64,000 nt of DNA from Cichorium intybus (GCA_023525715.1 CM042010.1:82337894-82401893); one strand, 5' to 3'. Counted from the first letter of the stretch, positions 13,693 to 26,487 are shown. Translations and numbers: made by a program. The notes: generated by a model not told the origin, from the sequence alone.

Positions 13693-15007
13693 TGATCATT
13701 ACTGAAATAAGAACAGATTAAAAGGTAAGGTTGAAAATTCTTGTAATTTGGATAAAACATTTATAAAACCATATCACTTGTTTTAAAAAAATGTGACTAG
13801 ATTTTACTTATGTTTTGAAAAATGTTTGTCAAGAATATTTGTTTCTGAATCAAGGTTTCATGTTCAATTATCAAAAGTTTTTTGTATATGTACTTTCATA
13901 ATATTCCTTAAGATTCTATAACATTTATAAAGACGACAAGTGATCTTAATAGGTCGATTCAGATGAACTCTCATAGGTATAGCTCACACTTGACTGAGGT
14001 GTTTTGGTTGTTCTGGATGCAGAACGGGTGTATAATCACTAAAGATGAGTGATATCTCTCAGTTTGAAGGTGTTGACTTATGCTTACTGTGGATTTATAC
14101 CTATATACGTTAGTTACTTGGTCTTCATATTAGATAATCAATCACATAAGACTGGTTTCGGCATTACTTAGAGGGTTTCTTCATTCATGCCATTGATGTT
14201 CACTCTCTCTCCGTCGGGAAATACATGTAGAGGGGTTTAGAAATATTCATAGTGCAGTTTGCAACTAAGAATATTCAATTATGAAGGCTACAGTATCCCG
14301 GTAAATCATCGGTTTTTGAAAAATGTTTGTTTGGAAAGTTTTGAGAGATGTCTGTCTTGATGGATTGTTGTTGTAAATCTTCCTTTTCTTTGGTGAAGTG
14401 TTCACCTTTGTTTATATCTTTTCTTGATTTGTGCGAATACACATTGTGTAAAAGATATCTGATGTGGTTACCAAATGTGATTTGTTGACAGTATTTGTTG
14501 GATGTGACTGTGTCGTTTCTTCATTTGTCAGATTTGTTATGCCAGATGATGAAGCTTTTCTTTGAAGTGGTATGATTGAGGATAGGGATAGGTGATATAA
14601 AAGACAGTTTGTCTGATATATAAGAAAATGATTGTATCGTCCCTGGTCATCTTGATATCTAAGCAAAAATGAGACTAGCATCACGGTATAAGAGTATAAA
14701 TCCTATAAGTCATAATGAAAACACCTTTGCTCACAGAAATGAATTCCACTTAACATTTAAAGACGAGGCACAAATTCTCACATGGGTTTGGTTTTCATCT
14801 GAATCTCCTGATCTTATGTCCCTTAATAGATAAAATCGTTATAATTGAAATAAATTCAAAGGGAATAGGAGAATGTACATAACACAAATGTTTGAAATTT
14901 GAACCTTCTCTTTAATTAAGAATCAATATAATTGAGAACATTCATCGAGCATAAGTATCTGAAAATTTAGTCAAGAAGATATTAATCACATGGTTTTATA
15001 AAAACTT
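13693..15007 (-). other. Non-coding 3' region of SIRE-like element
   Basis: About 1.3 kb between the last coding remnant and the polypurine tract. No pol or env-like frame is visible. Confidence 0.6.
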
Positions 15008-15463
15008 TTAAAAGGATAAAACTTTATTCAAATTTTTTTTTTGTGATTTTTGATTTTGTGGATGTTTTTGAAAAATTTGGTTATTTGAATGTTTTTGGTA
15101 AATTTCGGTTTGGGGGTGAGAATGGGGTAACGAGAGTTCCCCCATAAATGATGCACTGGGATCATTTTGGATAGGTAGATTGGGATTGTTTAAAGAGGAA
15201 TTTGGTTTTGGTGGTTCTCCTATAAATGATGCATTGGGATCATTTGGACAGGTGGATTGGGGTGTTTTAGGAGGGTTCTGGTTTTGGTGGTTCCCCCTCG
15301 ATTGGATCCGCATCATTTTGGTTTGATTGTGAAGTTTCTGCATCGGAGGTAGTGTGGGTTTGAAGTCTTGTAGAAGGCTATGGTTTGTTGTCATATGCTT
15401 GGAACGGCCACTATCGATATACCATGTATCATCCTTGGGCTCTCCAGCACAAAGTACCTGCAA
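15008..15463 (-). pseudogene. Protease start fused to a pol linker remnant
   Basis: A 151-residue frame starting right after the gag stop. Residues about 10-30 (DDTWYIDSGRSKHMT) match the copia protease catalytic region, with DSGR where DSGC is usual. After about 35 residues homology changes to Pro/Asn-rich sequence with two similar units (PNASFIGEPPKP and PSASFMGELSLP), resembling the acidic/proline linker between integrase and RT in SIRE-type elements. A deletion therefore probably joined protease to that linker, removing the remaining enzymes. The linker assignment is inference. Confidence 0.6.
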
Positions 15464-16835
15464 TTAGACAGAAAGTTTAGGTACCCAAACCATGGTGGGT
15501 CCTGATTTGTTAATGGTTTTCGGTGATTTGAAATCATTATGGTTTCTGTTATTTGGACGAAGTGGTTGAGGCTTGATTTGACTTATCAGATTTTCCCAAT
15601 TTAAGATTTGTTTTTGAAAACCTGTCATTTGAAATGGTCTTTGATTTTGTGAAAGGTATCTTATATGTGAAGATCTGTTTGATAACCTTTCTTTGTATCT
15701 GGGATTTTGATGATTTTGGAAAACATTATGATGATGGAATGGAGTTTTGTGAAATGATGGTTTCTGAAAGTTCTTTGAGAGATTGAAGTTGATCTCTTGA
15801 AAGCGATTTTGAAATGGTTTTTGAAAAAGTTTTTGTTTTGGATTAAAGGTTTGTTTTTGTGGCACAGAGACTGGTTTCAAAGATTTCTCTTGGGTTTGTT
15901 TGAAAACTTTGGGTTTGCCTTGTTCCTTTTGAAGAGCAATTGGTTTAGAGGTACTGCCTTTCTTGTAAAAGGAGTTTGCTCTATTCAAAAAGTCTTTAAG
16001 TTTGGAGTTTTGGTTGGTAATTTGGATTTGGTGGGTTGAAGACCTATTAGTGAAAGATCTTTTGGAAACTGTGAAATCAGTATCATCTGGGTTACAGTTG
16101 ATAACTGTTTCGTCGTCTGAATTTTCCTCATTAACAGATGTGGATAGATCTGTTAGAGTTGATTTAGAGTTTTCACTGTTAGTCCTGGTTTTGTTGTTTG
16201 GCTTGTTCGATTTCGAAGGATTCTCTTCCTAATCCAGGTCTGTAATTTGTATCAATTTTGCCAGATCCTAAGGATGTTGCTTTGATGAAAATATCATCAC
16301 TTAGCTTTCTAGCAAGATTGATAGAATCCAGTTTTCCTTGAAATCTTTGATTCTCGGATTCAAGAAGTTTGATTTGTTTTGAAGAATCATTTAGTTTTAG
16401 AATCAAACTAGTGTTTTTGTCAGTTAAATCTTGAATTTTTAGTTTTAACTGAAGGACTTCTATTTCTAAGGCATCTTTTATTTCAGATGGAAAAACAGAT
16501 TGATTTTTTATTTCTAAGTCCCTTTTTTGTTTTAGAGATTCATTTAATTGATCTAAGACGTGATTATATTCTTCTGTTTTTCGTTCGACGTCTCTTTCAA
16601 GTTTGTCTCTAGTCCTTGTTGATTCTCCAAATCTGAGTTGCAAAGTTTGTAATTCAGATTTGCAGATATCAGATTTGACTATTGTGTCATGATATAGTTT
16701 GAGATCAGCTTTCAAACTGTTCTCAATCTTAGTCATGTGGGACTCAAATGGTGTTTTTGAAAGACCGATTTCTGAGATCATAGACCATACCTGATCGATG
16801 ACATATGGAGCTCTTGAGTAGGTTGTGGAAGACAT
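15464..16835 (-). pseudogene. SIRE-like gag, frameshifted
   Basis: The first frame (16835-16179, 218 residues) is Lys/Glu/Leu-rich with heptad-like spacing, predicting a long coiled coil, typical of SIRE-type gag C-terminal halves. A frameshift near 16190 moves the sense into the frame that ends at 15464 with a basic, Gln/Phe/Lys-rich tail and WVPKLSV-stop. Nucleocapsid function (RNA binding, particle assembly) is known for the family. No CCHC knuckle was seen, and the N-terminal gag domain appears missing because the frame begins about 170 bp after the primer-binding site. Confidence 0.7.
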
Positions 16836-17006
16836 TTTTGGGTTGTCCCTTTTTTTTTTTTGAAAATTTTAAGATTTTAATAATTTTTTTTTAATTTTTT
16901 TTTGAACAAGTGATATTAAGATGAAATTTTTAAAGGAAACTTATTGGTGGTTTATAAAAACGCTACACAAAAGTTCTCGACAAAAATTTCAAAGTAAATC
17001 ACACAA

Positions 17007-17018
17007 GCTCTGATACCA
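17007..17018 (-). other. Primer-binding site (initiator Met tRNA type)
   Basis: TGGTATCAGAGC on the minus strand, two bases from the LTR. It matches the 3' end of plant initiator methionine tRNA used by most plant LTR elements. Confidence 0.85.
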
Positions 17019-17020
17019 AT

Positions 17021-18464
17021 TGTTGAAAATATTCGATAACCGTTCTCCACTAGTAAGGGATTTAAGCCGATTACCGTGTGACAGATATGTATTTTATCTA
17101 TAATATGCGGAATAAATATAAACTAAAATTAAATAACTGAAAGCTATAAATAAGTAAAATAAAACGATAAATCTAAACTAGACAGTATTTAAATAGACAG
17201 AAGGCGGTAAATAAAGTAAATATTAGAAGTTAGAGGTTAGATGTAATAAACGCCATTATCAACGATAAAGTGTTTTTACAATAAATAAAAATGTTAGAAG
17301 TTAGAAGTTTAGATGTCTCGGTTAAATACAGTCCACATATGTTTTCGTTGTCAAGGTTCAATTCGGATGTATTGGATATTTGGTACAGTTGATTTATAAC
17401 AGTTTGAATAAATCAATAACGACACAAATAATTTCAAAAGAACTTATCGATAGCTGAGGAAGATGGTGTTTTCTTTGAAGCGTTGATTCTTGTTCTTTAC
17501 GGTAGGATGAGGTTTGGTAGTTTTTGGTGTTTGGTGAAATGGGTTTTTTGGTGTCGGTTTAATTGAGATGCACGGGGTTTTTGTGGTTTAGTTTTCGTGG
17601 TGTATGTATTTGGTAGAGGGTGTGTAGGTTTTGTGGTTTGGTATTCGGGTTGAGGTTGTTTAGAGGTTTGAAGTTTGGTGTCGGGTAGAGGTTTTGTTTG
17701 GTGTCGGGTAGAGTATGGGTGTAGCGGTTTTGTTCGATGTTTGTTTGGACGTGGATTTTCTTTGTTTGAAAAGAGTTTTCTTGAGCGTTTTGGCAGGTTT
17801 TCTTGCTCTTTGGATGTAGGATAATATTGGTGCTTGAATGGGTATGTGTGGTGTAAGTTATTTTCTGCACAAGAATGGCAAGAGGTGAGCTTCTTATTTA
17901 TAGTCACTGAACACAGTGTTCGCGTCGCGACCGGGCATGCCGTCGCGTCGCGAAGGTGCTTGGCTGGTGGTCGGTGCGCTTTTTGTCGGGTCAGTGCGTC
18001 TTCGCTGGTATGTCGAGCTTTTGGTCGCGTTTCCTTTTGGTCGCGTTGCTTTTGGTCGCGTCGCGAATGATAGTGCGTTGGGTTGGTAGTCTCGCGATTA
18101 GAAAGTTGGTGGTGTCGCGTTGGAGGGGCTTCGCGATGGAGGTCTTCGCGTCGCGACCACCATCTCCGTCGCGTCGCGATCGCTGTGGAGTTTTGGTCTT
18201 CTGCTTTGCTTCTTCTTCACGTCGCGACCAGGAGGTCTGTCGCGTCGTGATTGCTGTAGCAGTGTGATATTTTGTATTTTGCTCTTTGGTTTGTAGCGTT
18301 ACTTCCTTATGTTTGGATGTTTTCTCAAAGTTTCTCGGGTCTTGATTTATTCTTGTTTTTGATCTCGAATTCACGCAATCTGAAATAAACTGATAATATT
18401 TGTTAGATAATAACAGTTCATCTTATTTCAGTGATTGTCACATATAAAAATATATTTTTCAACA
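17021..18464 (-). repeat. Right (5') LTR of SIRE-like element
   Basis: 1444 bp, nearly identical to 12229-13679. The main length change is a 9-bp GTTAGAAGT-type unit; a handful of substitutions were seen by eye. Because the element is on the minus strand, this copy would drive transcription. Confidence 0.92.
17895..17902 (-). promoter_or_regulatory. LTR TATA box, active-side copy
   Basis: TATAAATA on the minus strand in the LTR next to the primer-binding site, downstream of the CpG-rich motif cluster at about 17916-18247. Confidence 0.6.
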
Positions 18465-19030
18465 AAGTGGGGTGAGATGATTTTTTATGATGATTCAGAT
18501 GGTACTAATAGACATAGTATGAGGGTAGGTGTCAAGACTGAGCATGGTCCCTTGGTGTTCGAATCGGTGTCTATCAACCTTGGCGGGGTGGCGTATTGTG
18601 TGCGGATTAGGGAACTTTGTTCGTGGTCACCATCTTTTATTAAAGGTATCATGGAGGAGGAGGGGGTGAGTCGGTGAATGAGGAAAGTGAAGGAAGCGAT
18701 GATAATTCTCTTAATCTCGATAAGGAGGTTCTAAGGGATGAGTCCGGGGATATGGTGAATATGGATGAGGAGTTTAAGACAATGGATGTGGAGGTGAATT
18801 GTAGGGATAATGGTGCCTATATGGGGGCTGATCATCAAGAGCCGACTGATAGTGATCCATTTAAACTGTTTCCTTTTATTGAACAATCTAATACACCCTA
18901 TAAGCATTTTAAGAAAGTAATGATTAATGATTCGTTGGAGGCAAATCCGGTGGGTGCGATGGAGAGTAGTGGTGATGGTGAGTTGCCGCCAGGATTCAAT
19001 TCTAATGCTTATGAGATTAGGGGTCAAGTT
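18465..19030 (+). pseudogene. LINE ORF1, middle part
   Basis: Continues the frame broken at 12228. The first 71 residues (to 18677) complete the conserved ORF1 domain (FESVSINLGGVAYCVRIRELCSW), with a stop at about 18675. A second frame (18674 onward) is acidic and low-complexity and ends in a PPGF-containing segment, typical of the variable C-terminal linker of these proteins. It is cut by the LARD-like element at 19030/19031. Confidence 0.7.
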
Positions 19031-19178
19031 TGTGACAACTAAAATTTTATGTAAGTAATAGATAAATATAAGTATAGTAGAGGTATAAAGTTTGCAAGTT
19101 TTGGATCTCGTACGAAGAAGTTATGCCCCTGCAAAGTCAGAAAAAATAAATAAATAAAGAGAAAAGCTGGAAATTTTT

Positions 19179-19248
19179 AGACTAAGAGGACTCGTCTTAG
19201 TCTTATAAAATCAAGTAAAATTTAGACTAAGAGGACTCGTCTTAGTCT
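19179..19248. repeat. Two 9-bp-arm hairpin motifs
   Basis: AGACTAAGA (19179-19187) pairs with TCTTAGTCT (19195-19203), and the same arms recur at 19224-19232 and 19240-19248, each with a 7-nt loop. The partner LTR has the same pair at about 26637-26707, with unchanged arms and altered loops. Confidence 0.85.
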
Positions 19249-22200
19249 TAAGTCTGGAAAAAGGGCAAAATGGTCAAAGGAGGTAAAAATATGGGAATTT
19301 ATGTTTTAAGACATTTTATTTAGTCATATTGAAGTATTACTTCAATTGGAAGCAAGTCTTGAAAGCCCGAGGGCAAAATGGGAAACTAGGAGACAAAAGT
19401 GAAAGTATTAATTATTAAACTTTAAAAATTGATACCTAAAAATCTATAAGGATTTGGGAAAAAGTCATCTATAAGACTTTGGTAGATTTTGATGCAATAA
19501 AAATATAGGAAAAAGATTCGAGTCGTTTGGAGTTATAACAAATAAATTATGACGGGTTAAAGATGATCAAAAAGTGGCAAAAAGGACCACATGGTCATGT
19601 TCAAGGATCCGTAACGAAAAATCTGATTAGAATCCGAATTAAGTCAGTAAGAAGATGTTGTTAAGCTCATTCCTACCTTTCTAAAGGTACAAAGTTTGTA
19701 AATTTTGGATACCACATGAGAAAGTTATACCTAGGTGAAAATCAGGAAAAATAATAAGAAAAGTTAGAAAATTTTACTAAGGCAAGATCCGAGGGGTACT
19801 TTTGGTATTTTGCATCAATTAAATCTAGAACCTGGTTTTGGTTTTCTCTGTGTGCGTAGCTCATCCTTAGTTCACGTAAATCAGATATCTCCTTCCCGAT
19901 AAAATACAAACTCACACCCACAAGGATGGAAATCGGATTTCAGAGTGAGAGAACCACAAAATCACACACACCTACTGCTATGTGCTCGAAATTGAGAGAG
20001 AGGGAGGAAGCCGACGAGTTCTAACAGCAAAAACCGAGCAAAAGGGAGTCGATTAAGGATAGTTGCGTAGCAGCAACTCGACGACAGCAATCAGAGGAAG
20101 AAGGAGACGCGCTGTCGGCGCTGTTTTTCCGGCGAATCGCAGCCTCGGTGGCCGGTGACAGTGGGGTTGGTCGGAAAAAGCTTTATCAATGCGATTTCAT
20201 GCTAGGAAAACTCTCGATTTCAGATTCTTGGGGGATTTGGCAGATTTAATTGAATGGTATAAACTCATTTTTTTGAACCCTAGTTTACCAAACTCGAAAA
20301 TTCTACATGCATGATGGAATTGGTGCTTGGTTATAGCTTAAATGTTTGCTAGAAGTTTGAGTTCATGACCAAAGTATAAACTCTTGAATTTGGACAGATT
20401 TGAATGTGGTCTAAAGGTCAAATTATTGATGAAATTTCACTGCATTATGTTTAAAAAGATGGAATTTGATGCTTGGAATATGTTGGGCATTATATGTAAA
20501 AAGGTGTGATAATAACTTGTTAAAAGGCATGGTTATGTATGTTTGAAAGAGAAGTATGATATTTGTATCATGCATAAAAGGAATAATGTTGGAAAAGTGT
20601 CATAAGTTCATATGCATCAAAGAACCCATTTGAAAAGTACTAATCTAGTGCAATTTGACAGCTTTGACTTTTCTGTCAAAGTCAAACCACAAGTCTAGAA
20701 ATCAAATTAGTTGGGTTAGGTTTGGTTTATGTTAAAATTAGACTTGTATTCATGATATGCTATTAGTATAGAACTATAAACACTAAAGAATCAAGAAAGT
20801 GAAGCTAGTTAGCTTGGTGATAATCAAGTGACAAAAAGGGGAGCAAATTTGACTTTTATAAAGTCTAAATGGGACAATAATGAAAAATTGATGCTTGTGA
20901 TCAAGAAACTAATTAAAATATGATTCATGAGACATATTTACATTTGAAGATGATAATATTGAATTGGGGATACACGTATGGTTAAACATCTTATAAAGTA
21001 TCAATTAGTCATAAAAAGACTATAATTAGATTATTTTTAGTAAATTGGCCGTTTTAGGCCTAAGAAGCAAAAGTTTGAGAATTTACCCTAAGACTTGAAC
21101 AACATGATTCATTGTCATGTTGTTATACTATATTAAAAGGACGTTGGAGGTTTGGATCAAGAAAAGTTAAGTTTTTGTTAAGCCTAAAAATGACTTAATC
21201 AGAAACGGTTGAACTAAAAAGTTACCGTTTAAGCGAATACGAGCTCATGAGGGCATGGAATGAACTTATATCAACGTTGATGTGTTGTTGGGTGGTTTTG
21301 GCAACAAAATGTATAAAAAGTGTGATGTTTAAAAATAATTTTTATTTTTATAACTTTAGCGTCAAAAATGCCAAAAATAGAATAAAAGAGCGAAAGGAGG
21401 AATGTTTTGACATCTAACAATTTATATTGATTTATACATCTGTTGAGATCAGAAAGTTACTAAAATTTCATGTTAAAACCCGCGAAAATACAATTAGGCA
21501 AAGTAGGATGCCTAAATAGAAAAACGGTCAAAAAGTGTTGAAACGAAAAGTAGCTTAAAAGGTTCCAAAAAGCGTTACCAATGTTATAAACACTATTAGT
21601 ACATTGTTGGGTTATATAACAATGACTTAAACAAGAGTTTACACAAATTTTGGACTAAGTTCTCAAAACGGGACAAAAAGGGTAAATTTGTCCAAAATGG
21701 TTTTTATGGTTTAAGACCCATACTTAGCCACCAGAATGAAACGACTAGAAGTAGTCTAAGAATGAGTAGATAAATGTATTATGTTTACTTGCGAAATACG
21801 TTCTAATCTTCTATTAATTAATAGAGGTTTGAAGGATGCTTGGAAGCAGCGAAAGGCTAGACAAAGTGGATTAGTGTAGCTAGACGTACCTAGCTACTAA
21901 GGTGAGTACATGTGGCCTTTTCCCACTATGGGGTACATGACAAATTATTGATAAAGCTTTTATGTGACGTTTTTGAATATTAAATTATATGCAAATCATT
22001 CTAGTTACGATATGATTATGAAAGTTTTATAAGATGATTGTGAAAGAATGTTTTGGCGTCAAGCCTAAAATGATTACAAAAGTATGTTTCCGACATTCAG
22101 CCTACTATGTTATTGAAATATTGTTTTGGCTTTAAGCCTACTCTGCTTATGAAAGAATTAAAATTTTAATGTTTATATTATTGTACATGCGTATCATGGC

Positions 22201-22255
22201 ATTATATGATTTATTATACAAAAGAAAAGTTGTTTAATTATGCATGCATAGAGTG

Positions 22256-22500
22256 TGATTGCATGAGTCAGCGAGGTCCGGACACGTCCCCGTAACGGGA
22301 CAAGACTCTACTGGGATGGTACCTCCCGTCGCGAAGTAGAAGTCTTCAGGCGTCATTATAGGATGACCTGTTCTCCTATTTTGGCGAGCTTTGGTCTTTA
22401 TCGACCTCTAGGCGCGGTATATAACCGCGAGCTTTTGTCACGAATGTGACCTGGTCTTTTGACCTAAGGCGCGGGTAGGAAAACCTGCGAGCTTTGCATT
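22256..22500 (+). promoter_or_regulatory. GC-rich structured block with TATATAA core
   Basis: A GC-rich island in an AT-rich LTR. CGCGGT (22413-22418) and ACCGCG (22424-22429) form a 6-bp stem around ATATA, so TATATAA lies across the hairpin. Two similar GGCGCGG...GCGAGCTT units follow each other. Likely core promoter or leader structure; inference only. Repeated at about 29706-29950, where one stem base is changed. Confidence 0.4.
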
Positions 22501-23189
22501 GGTGTGTGTGAATCATGCATTCCATATGAACCTATTATGTATGATACATATTGAATTGAATATATTGTTTAAGTTTCAAGATTTTATGAGCTGGGTTCAC
22601 AAAGAATTTTTGAAAGTAAATGTTATCTATATGACTTAGATCGTAAAGAAGTTTTGGAAAGTAAATGTCATATTATATGACTTATTTTGCAAAGAATTTT
22701 GAAAAGAAATATGCCAAAAATATGATATTGCTTATAAAGCATTTTTAACAATGTTTTGAGTCTAAAACCCATGTAGCTCACGAGACGTTTTCTTCTTACG
22801 TATTTTATTTTATGTCATGTATCCCAGGTTTTAGACACGAGATATAGGAGCAAGTAGATGACACAGAGAAGTTGGGATGTTAGATGGAATAAATCTTGGC
22901 TGATGTACTGGTTTGTAATCCTAACTTGCTTTCTATGGTTTAGTTTGGTATGAAGTTGTAACCCCTGAAGTGGTTTAAATATTCTTAAAACTAAAATGTT
23001 TTTGTTGGGACCGAAATTTTAAGACGTGACTTTAAGTCATGAGAAATGTTTTTAAAAGTTGACATTTTGTCACATAATGTTTTAAAACATGATGGAATAG
23101 CGCTACTATATTTTAATGTTTATGCACTTTTGGCGTTATCATGTTTTTCAAAAAAAAAAAAAAATTTACGAAAATCGGGGTGTTACAAG

Positions 23190-23202
23190 TTGGTATCAGA
23201 GC
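23190..23202 (+). other. Primer-binding site of LARD-like element
   Basis: TGGTATCAGAGCC four bases after the LTR end; complements initiator Met tRNA. An identical copy lies at 30642-30654 after the second LTR. Confidence 0.85.
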
Positions 23203-26200
23203 CATAGTTTAAGCGAATTAGGTGTCGAGACTCGAACATAGGCTTAAACTGTGTGAAGATGAAGTGAGAATACAAACTTAAAATAAGACAGTAAGTAGAA
23301 GGATGAGAGTTGTCATAGGATGTATCGTAAGATAGGTTGTTGAACCTAAGATCCTAAGATAGGTTGCAGACCTATAGGGTGGTTAGACTATCAAGTCTAA
23401 GATAAGGTTGGATATTTAAGAGAACTATGTGTTTGTTTTCTATAAGTAAACATGTTTAAGAAAGTACCTACTAATGGGCAATAAGATTTCCTAACCTCTA
23501 TTAACAGTATATATAAATATATTATGTGCTGCTATAAGTTAACTGAACCAGTTGACCAGGAGACCTAGTGGTGATGCCAGAATTAAAATATGTATAGGTG
23601 GTTATGATAATATGGGCCTGTATTATTATAATCACAGGATATGTATTTGAGTTTGGTTGAATCATGACGGGATCGCGGGAATCTGGTAAGAGATATATGA
23701 GAAAAGGTTGAATGACATAGGAGTATTATACCTATGTGATAAAATCAAGTATAACTAAAAGTATTAAAGGTGATATAATGAGTATGTGCAATGGAGTTAG
23801 GAAAACTCAAATTGAATCAATTAAGAAAGTTGAGATACTATGCATGGGTTGGCTACCCCTATAAAGTATCCATATAAGAACAAAATGACGTAAGAAGGAA
23901 ATCACTAAGAAATGTATGATTAATATGTAAAGTACCAATCAATTGAAGACATATGAAACAAAAGAAAGGTAACTATGTTATACAAATAATTTTAAGCTTG
24001 TGTAGCTAGGAACTCCGTTGTCTAACGGAAATGAATCAAGAATATGGAATAAATAACTAATTCATGTCACTATGACGACTGAAGTAAAGCAAGATTGGAA
24101 AATATGATTACATGTCTGAATAAAACTCATATGAGAAAGAACTATGTAAATACTTAGCTGGAAATGTAAACAGAAGTGAGCTGGATTTTTGTAATTTGAG
24201 ACAAATCCAATTATTGTATGAAAAGGTAAAGAAGAAAGAATAAATTAAGAAATGGGAAGTCGTGACTTCCAAACCTAAAGGACATATGACAAGAAAAGAC
24301 ATTTAATGATTGGAACAAATGGCTAAGTCATAAGTATAATGCTATAATGAGTAATATAACAAAGTAAGCCACTTGAATGGAAAAGAAATGAGAAATGAAA
24401 AAGTGTCAAAGATCTTGATATTTCAAGTATCATGCCCTACTATAGTATGATTATAAGAACATGAAGTTAGGATAAATAAGCTAAAGTGTTCTAACAACAT
24501 GAAATAAAGAATATTGATAAAAGTTGTCAAATCTTGATTGAGGATTTGAATGAGACTTTGAAGATCGCGATGCAAGGCGTAGCATGTTGAAGCTCATTCT
24601 TCCCTCTGTGTTTAAGTATAATCATTAGATTCTGTTGATCAAGAAGGGGATTGACTCAAGTGTAGAGTCTGAACTAGTAAGTTGAAGTGGAGAAGGTATG
24701 CCATTCTTTCCATGTAATATTTTGGGATAAGGAAGTCGTTAGGAACTGTTTAGTTCTACAAGTTTATACTAGCAGCAATGGACATTGTTGGTAAGTGTAT
24801 ATTATGCTATTAAGGCATAATGGCATGTATACTCAATAGCTGAAGACAACGTTCAAGATGTAAGTTAGTTCCCGTTTTAGTGTATAGAATTAAAAGTAGG
24901 TTACCCAAGATAGGGTACAGAGGGATTGACATTTGAATGGGCTCGTGAGTTTCACGATGCCATGATTAAGCATAAGTTGATGTTCAAGAGGCTACTCCAC
25001 GGACGAGATGCTGAAACAAAGAGAGGACACGATGCTTAGGTGGACGCGATGCAACTTTGGAAGATAGTGACACCTTGGCTATACTGAGTTATAGCTGTGT
25101 ATGCATGGTGAATTTCTAAAAGCTTCTTGGATTATTCGTAAGCAACTCTTCGTTGCCAAAAGCTAGATTCAAGATGAAGATGATGCATTAACCATTTTAG
25201 TCAATGAAAGCATGACATCTCTACCCGATGGTTAATGACAGTAACTCATGATGTAAGTTGACAATTCACAACTTATAGAAGGCATTCGAAGTACCTTTGG
25301 GTGAGTAAGATTAATATGATTATTGTGTTAAATTTAGCACAAGAGTAAAGGCGAACAACATGGTAATCTGATTTCATCACGAATGGAATTGGTTAAGGAT
25401 GAATGGAAATTAAGATTTTAGCTATGTCTAAACTTATTCCAAGATAAAGGTAGAGTGAAAAGAGATGAATAGCAATAATATAGAGAATTGTACCTTAAAA
25501 GAAAATATCCTTATTTTCTTTTAAGGGGTAGATGGGAATACATTGATGTTGGTCTTATGATGACTGTATTGAAAGAAAGGGTGTAAGGGTAAGCCTCAAG
25601 ACATGATAAATTAAGTTCAGCAAAGAATTCAAAAGTTGTCTAAGGATACTGTGTGATATTTGAAGAGTAGTCATCAGTAATGAAGTTCATATACAAATGT
25701 TGGAACTCTAATGTCGAGATAGAATGTTATAGAAGTTATGGATAGTGAGTAAATAGTTGGTATGTGTATGACGAAATGAAATGGATGAATCTCTAGTCAT
25801 CTGTGACATCACATATGTTGAAATACCATAATCAAGATAACCAATTAGAATGGTCAAGAAATATGGAACTTAGTATGGTCCGGAGCCTAATTGGATAATG
25901 ATGGAAACATCTAACTGATAATTGTATCAGGGTAAGTTGTTTTTAAGGAACCATTTAGTATTAGACAAAGTCAAGTAATATGTAAGAGTTCAAAAGAAAG
26001 AAAGACTTATGAATAAAAAGTCTAATGATTGGAAGTAAGTATGAGTAGTAAAGTAGAATGCTATTTTGGATAAATAGTCCAAAACTCTATTATGTGAATG
26101 CTAGTGTACTCGATTAGTGGAAAGCAAAAGTGTTGAGGAATTCAACATATTTGAGAACTAATTAGTGGAGAGAAAGCAATGAAATTGCATGATGACTTTG

Positions 26201-26487
26201 AAAAGTCAAAGTTACTATGAAAAATTGATTAAGGAAGTTGTCCAGGTCTCAAATGGAATATATCTTAGTGATATTGACCTAAGCAAAAGAATCAAGATAA
26301 ATAATGTTGAATAATATAAAAAAGGGATAATTATAACAAAGATTGCACAAGGCAATAGGAATATGAAGCAAGCATTTAGTTGAGGACTTGGCAGCAGTGT
26401 AAGTTCAAGTGGAACTATGTAGTTGCAAGTTAATTCCCTTTCCATATAATGATTCCGAGGACGGAATCCTTTTAAGGGGTAGATAAT
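23203..26487 (+). other. Non-coding internal domain of LARD-like element
   Basis: About 3.3 kb without an ORF over about 80 codons and no recognisable gag or pol. The purine tract before the second LTR (AAGGGGTAGATAAT, about 26473-26487) has an upstream twin, TTTTAAGGGGTAGAT at about 25520-25534. Confidence 0.75.

Larger units (their letters stand above)
12229..18464 (-). mobile_element. Gag-only SIRE-like copia element on minus strand
   Basis: LTRs at 12229-13679 and 17021-18464 with a perfect TSD AAGTG (12224-12228, 18465-18469). The primer-binding site lies beside the right LTR on the minus strand and the purine tract beside the left LTR, so transcription runs right to left. Internal DNA (13680-17020) holds a gag-like region and the first residues of protease only; integrase, RT and RNase H are missing, so mobility would need proteins from another element. 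I saw fewer than about 15 differences between the two 1.45-kb LTRs, implying a recent insertion. The gag ending WVPKL-stop followed by a protease start resembles the SIRE-type element at 51677. Confidence 0.9.
19031..23186 (+). repeat. First LTR of LARD-like element
   Basis: 4156 bp, TGTGACAACT to GTGTTACA. Carries twin hairpin motifs at 19179-19248 and a GC-rich structured block with a TATATAA core at about 22256-22500. No protein-coding frame. Confidence 0.88.

Noticed and set aside
13693..15007. Possible env-like ORF expected after pol in SIRE-type elements
   Set aside because: No long frame or membrane segment on the element strand; the region is non-coding.
18731..19027. 98-codon minus-strand frame
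   Set aside because: Shadow of the LINE ORF1 frame on the opposite strand.
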